Assembly (NCBI GenBank): GCA_038528385.1
Contig: JBCBET010000007.1
Coordinates: forward strand, 62,001-126,000
Direction of reading: 5' to 3'
DNA length: 64,000 bases
From: Shimia_B sp038528385
GTDB lineage: Bacteria > Pseudomonadota > Alphaproteobacteria > Rhodobacterales > Rhodobacteraceae
Shown here piece after piece: positions 60,756 to 64,000 of the stretch (the first letter of the stretch is position 1; every line of letters starts with the position of its first letter). Made by a program: the position numbers and the translations under genes. The notes under the pieces are model-generated. The model was not told the origin of the DNA. It did not search any database and was given only the letters and a program-made list of their open reading frames with translations.

Positions 60756-62081
60756 ATGCTCCCGAGGCTTGCCGCGCGGTTGGAGCGGCTTGCCATGCCC
60801 CCTCGCCCATCCCTGAGCGGAAGGGTGTTGAGATATGACGGGCTCATCGCCGAATGTGCCGGTTTTGCCGCCTCGCCCGGCACGCGCTGCAGCGTGGAGA
60901 CCGAGGACGGGAGCCTCGTGTCCGGGGAGATCGTGGGCTTCGCCCATAACCGCAACCTGCTCTTGCTCGACACACCTGGTGCGCGCGTCGTCACCAACTG
61001 TGTCGTCCATCGGATGCCAGATGGCGGGGAGGTGGACGTGGGTCCGGCACTCCTCGGGCGGGTCATCGACGCGGATGGGTGCCCCCTCGACGGCGGTCCG
61101 CCTCCCCTCGTCACCGAGCGCCGGTCCCTGTCATCTCGGGCGCTCAATCCAATGCAGCGACAGCCGGTCGCCACGCCGCTTGATTGCGGCGTGCGGATCA
61201 TCAATGCGGGGCTCACACTCGGGCGAGGGCAGCGCATGGGGATCATCGCGGGCTCCGGTGTTGGCAAGTCGGTGCTGATCGAGATGATCACGAGCTATAC
61301 AGAGGCCGATGTCGTCGTCGTGGGCCTCATCGGCGAACGCGCGCGCGAGGTGGGAGAGTTCGTGTCGCGGGTCATGGCGGGCCCCGCCAAGGCGCGCACC
61401 TGTGTCGTGGCCGTACCAGCCGACCGTTCCCCGCTTCTCAGGCTGCGCGCGGCCCAGCGCATGACGGCCATCGCCGAGTATTTCCGCGAGACCGGAAAGG
61501 ATGTTCTGCTTATCATGGACAGCCTCACGCGCGTGGCCCATGCCCGCCGCGAGATCGGACTTGCCCTGGGCGAGCAACCCACCAGCAAGGGCTACCCTCC
61601 CTCTGTGATTTCAATGATCCCGGCGCTCTTGGAGCGTGCGGGGCCGGGCCTGCCCGGCCAGGGCACGATCACGGCGCTCTACACCGTGCTTGCGGATGGT
61701 GACGACACCACGAACGACCCGGTCGTCGACGCGGCCCGGGCGATCCTCGACGGTCATATCGTGCTCTCCCGCAAGCAGGCGCAAATGGGTCTCTATCCGG
61801 CCATCGACCTCACGGCCTCGATAAGCCGCGTCATGAAGGACATCGTATCGCCGGACACGCATGCGCTCGCTTCGCGTCTGCGCAGGCTGATCGCGCTCTA
61901 CGTGGACAATCGGGACATGATGCTCATGGGAGCCTATACGCCGGGACATGATCCTGCCCTGGACGAGGCCGTTTCGGCTTGGCCCCGGATCGAAGCTTTC
62001 GCCATGCAGGACACGGGTCAGGCGGTCAGCCTGGACGAAAGCAGAGATGCACTTGTGGCTCTGATGGGCACGGCGTCGTGA
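60756..62081 (+). CDS. fliI: Flagellum-specific export ATPase FliI
   Basis: Protein of 441 residues. The ATG at 60756 has GGAGG five bases upstream and is preferred over a TTG at 60738 that overlaps the fliH stop. It is F1-ATPase beta-like, with Walker A GIIAGSGVGKS near residue 165, Walker B VLLIMDSLTRVAHARREI, and the FliI specificity region EQPTSKGYPPSVISMIPALL. It energises export-substrate unfolding at the cytoplasmic side, with FliH and FliJ. Confidence 0.95.
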   Translation: MLPRLAARLERLAMPPRPSLSGRVLRYDGLIAECAGFAASPGTRCSVETEDGSLVSGEIVGFAHNRNLLLLDTPGARVVTNCVVHRMPDGGEVDVGPALLGRVIDADGCPLDGGPPPLVTERRSLSSRALNPMQRQPVATPLDCGVRIINAGLTLGRGQRMGIIAGSGVGKSVLIEMITSYTEADVVVVGLIGERAREVGEFVSRVMAGPAKARTCVVAVPADRSPLLRLRAAQRMTAIAEYFRETGKDVLLIMDSLTRVAHARREIGLALGEQPTSKGYPPSVISMIPALLERAGPGLPGQGTITALYTVLADGDDTTNDPVVDAARAILDGHIVLSRKQAQMGLYPAIDLTASISRVMKDIVSPDTHALASRLRRLIALYVDNRDMMLMGAYTPGHDPALDEAVSAWPRIEAFAMQDTGQAVSLDESRDALVALMGTAS

Positions 62082-62551
62082 CGTTCCAGAGAGCCAAAAT
62101 ATTGCGCATGCTCGACTTGAAGGCGCGGCGCGAGCTTCAGCGGCGCACCGCCGCGCTGCGAGGCCTGCAGCACCGGGAACTTGCGTCCTTCGAAAAGGCA
62201 AGCCGCCTCGAGGCCATGTTGGAAGAGCACGGTGGGACGCATACTGGACCCCTGACCAGGGGCGCACTTTCCAGTTCGAACGAGATCCGGCGCGCGCTCA
62301 TCGCCCAGCAGAAATCCGCGCGCGAGGCTCTCACGCACCTCGGGACGGAGCGCGGCCGCATCGAAGCCGAGATCGCCGACTTGGCCCATCGATCGGCGCT
62401 GTTGAAGGCACGGACAGAGGAAGAAGCGCGCAGTGCAGTCAGCATAAGAGATGCCCGCACCGATGAGGCTGCATCCGGCGGGCATCGGAACGTGGCATCC
62501 AACTTGCACGCTCCCACTGAGAACCATCGTCGCCATCGGTCCCGTCCATGA
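62078..62551 (+). CDS. fliJ: FliJ-like flagellar export protein
   Basis: Protein of 157 residues with a GTG start overlapping the fliI stop (GTGA). A two-helix coiled coil: MLDLKARRELQRRTAALRGL then RRALIAQQKSAREALTHLGT, RGRIEAEIADLAHRSALL. It belongs by size and position to FliJ, the stalk of the export ATPase; the sequence is fast-evolving. A sigma-54 promoter for the next operon lies inside its 3' end. Confidence 0.72.
   Translation: MTFQRAKILRMLDLKARRELQRRTAALRGLQHRELASFEKASRLEAMLEEHGGTHTGPLTRGALSSSNEIRRALIAQQKSAREALTHLGTERGRIEAEIADLAHRSALLKARTEEEARSAVSIRDARTDEAASGGHRNVASNLHAPTENHRRHRSRP
62493..62508 (+). promoter_or_regulatory. RpoN (sigma-54) promoter for the fliK operon
   Basis: TGGCATCCAACTTGCA, GG/GC spacing exact, inside the fliJ coding sequence. 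The predicted start is near 62519, 29 bases before fliK. Confidence 0.75.
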
Positions 62552-63849
62552 TCCCAACGCACCCCTTAAGCTCGCCCAGTGATCCGGCCTTGCAGCCTAG
62601 CACTGTCGACGCGGGGGGCATTCAGCGGCCTCTGTCTTCGTTTCCTGACCTTATGGAGACTTTGACGATGCCGGGTGTTGACGTGATTGAGGCGGGCTCG
62701 TCCGTGTCCCAGACGAAGACCGCGGAAACCGTGACTGCACGGCATGAGGAAGACGGCGAAGCGATCGGGGTGAGCCCAACGCCCAGTCTTCCAGTGCCGG
62801 CCGCACCGACTGCTGGACAGGAGATCGTTTTTGGTCAAACACCCCCCTCCGCTCTCATTGCACTTGAAGCTGACCTAATCCCTGCCGCATCGGACGAGGC
62901 GGGAGAAATCCCTAAAGAGCCTCAGGCTCAAGCTGTTCCGTACGCGGTTGCTGCCGTGGCTCTCCTAGACGCCGGAGCCGGAGGCGAAGCTGGCGCAGAC
63001 CACCCGATCGCGGCCATAGGCGCGGCTTTCGAGACGATCGTCCCACCGCGAACTCAAGACAAGGGACAGACCACCGTTTGGCACGGGGGACCCCTACCGC
63101 AGACGGCGGTCAATCCCGTTGACGTCCCACATAGCCCGGCCTCCGGTCTTCCTACTCCCACCGAGGTCGCTGGGCCGTCCGCAGGCATTGTGCAGACTGT
63201 CGACCAGCGATCCGCAAAAAGCTTACCGGCAGTGGCACCATCCGGCACCGTCCATCCGGCAGCCGCGCTGGGGGTTGATCGGGACGTCACTCCGTCGGAC
63301 CTCATTCCACCCGATGGACCTCAGCCCGTGATAGTGCCCGCGGAAGGGCGCGTAACGATGACGGGCAGCGCGACAACTGCCCCTCCCCCTCCGACAGCAC
63401 CCGTCGACCTCTTCTCTGCGTCTTGGCCAGACGTGGTCGCCCATGAAACGGCACCGAGGCTCCTTCACGATGGCGAGACCCTGACCCTGGCGCTCACGCC
63501 CGAGCGCCTTGGCACGCTTCAGGTCCGGATTGCCTTCGAAAATGGCCAGGCGCAGGTCATCATCATCGCGCAATCGCAAGAAGCCGTGGCGGCGCTTCAG
63601 CAGGCCGAAACGCGGCTCGAAGAAGCGTTCCAGCGAGTTGGACTCGAACTCGGCCACCACGGGGCCCACCATGCACATGATGATGGTGCGCCCGGGCGTG
63701 ACCAGAGCAACGGTCCGCACGATGGGCAGAGCAGTGGGCCCGGTGCTCCGGAGACCCATTCCGAGGAGGGAGTGCCATTTCTCGCAGGCACCTTGGCTCC
63801 CGGCATTTACTCGAACGGTGGTGCCCCCGGCATCAATCTTCTGGCTTGA
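62548..63849 (+). CDS. fliK: Hook-length control protein FliK
   Basis: Protein of 433 residues, overlapping fliJ by four bases. The N-terminal 280 residues are Pro/Ala/Thr-rich and low in motif content (the ruler). The C-terminal Flg_hook domain is visible: LLHDGETLTLALTPERLGTL, then QVRIAFENGQAQVIIIAQSQ and EAVAALQQAETRLEEAFQRV. A His/Gly-rich tail follows (GHHGAHHAHDDGAPG). It ends hook growth and switches the export specificity through FlhB (outside this window). Confidence 0.85.
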   Translation: MIPTHPLSSPSDPALQPSTVDAGGIQRPLSSFPDLMETLTMPGVDVIEAGSSVSQTKTAETVTARHEEDGEAIGVSPTPSLPVPAAPTAGQEIVFGQTPPSALIALEADLIPAASDEAGEIPKEPQAQAVPYAVAAVALLDAGAGGEAGADHPIAAIGAAFETIVPPRTQDKGQTTVWHGGPLPQTAVNPVDVPHSPASGLPTPTEVAGPSAGIVQTVDQRSAKSLPAVAPSGTVHPAAALGVDRDVTPSDLIPPDGPQPVIVPAEGRVTMTGSATTAPPPPTAPVDLFSASWPDVVAHETAPRLLHDGETLTLALTPERLGTLQVRIAFENGQAQVIIIAQSQEAVAALQQAETRLEEAFQRVGLELGHHGAHHAHDDGAPGRDQSNGPHDGQSSGPGAPETHSEEGVPFLAGTLAPGIYSNGGAPGINLLA

Positions 63850-63856
63850 GGACTCC

Positions 63857-64000
63857 ATGACCGACACGACTGCCGACGCACCGCGGAGCCGCTCTGGAGG
63901 CGTCATGAAAACGCTCTTCTTCATCGTCATCCTGGGTGGACTTTTCGGCGCTGGAGGGTTTGCCGGAGGACTGTTCTATGCCGGACAACAAGAGCCAGCC
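63857..64000 (+). CDS. fliL: FliL, cut by the right edge of the window
   Basis: The first 48 residues only: a short cytoplasmic N-terminus, a second in-frame Met at residue 17 and one membrane helix (VMKTLFFIVILGGLFGAGGF). The position directly after fliK, as in fliKLMNOPQR operons, and the topology indicate FliL, which supports the stator at high load. Downstream fliM and others should follow outside the window. Confidence 0.72.
   Translation, partial: MTDTTADAPRSRSGGVMKTLFFIVILGGLFGAGGFAGGLFYAGQQEPA

Overview
High GC, Rhodobacterales-style terminators and a flagellar locus organised like the Fla1 system of Rhodobacter sphaeroides point to a marine Rhodobacteraceae (roseobacter-type) alphaproteobacterium. 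No rRNA, tRNA, CRISPR array, transposase or phage gene was seen.

The first 24 kb are metabolism and transport. They hold an unrecognised gene cut by the left edge plus a CysJ-type diflavin reductase; a divergent LysR / ring-cleaving dioxygenase / esterase module resembling MhqO-MhqD; an orphan YejA-like peptide-binding protein; an RND efflux pump pair; a tight eight-gene minus-strand operon (11930-19318) combining an ABC importer with an amidohydrolase, an FAD-linked oxidase, two NAD(P)H:quinone-reductase-like flavoproteins and a creatininase-family hydrolase, with a divergent RidA gene; and a SitABCD/MntABCD-type manganese importer behind two Fur-family-like operators, one of whose permeases carries a C-terminal DtxR-like domain.

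From about 24.3 kb to the right edge there is one large flagellar locus: flgM-flgA-flgT-flgP, flhA-(FlhF-like stub)-fliA, fliD, motAB, fliC, rpoN, a two-gene unknown unit, fleQ, flgBCDEFGHIJKL, several unknowns, fliS with two companions, and fleT-fliEFGHIJ-fliK-fliL. The regulatory logic is readable in the DNA. A flagellar RpoN and two enhancer-binding proteins are present: FleQ has a helix-turn-helix but no receiver domain, and FleT lacks a helix-turn-helix. I found nine sequences close to TGGCACG-N4-TTGC, placed ahead of flgP (two in tandem), flhA, motA, the unit downstream of fleQ, flgB, the gene divergent to flgB, a FliL-like gene, fleT and fliK (ten sites counting the tandem pair separately). 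Late genes fliD, fliC and fliS carry TAAA-N16/17-CGTT elements expected for FliA, which FlgM would restrain.

The most interesting unexplained pieces are a FlhF-like protein reduced to its N-terminal domain, a small protein resembling the nitrile-hydratase-alpha/NHLP fold beside a secreted Sel1-repeat protein, a PDZ-like membrane protein paired with a single-pass coiled-coil protein, and the amidohydrolase/creatininase/oxidase operon, which looks like an uncharacterised N-heterocycle catabolic system.
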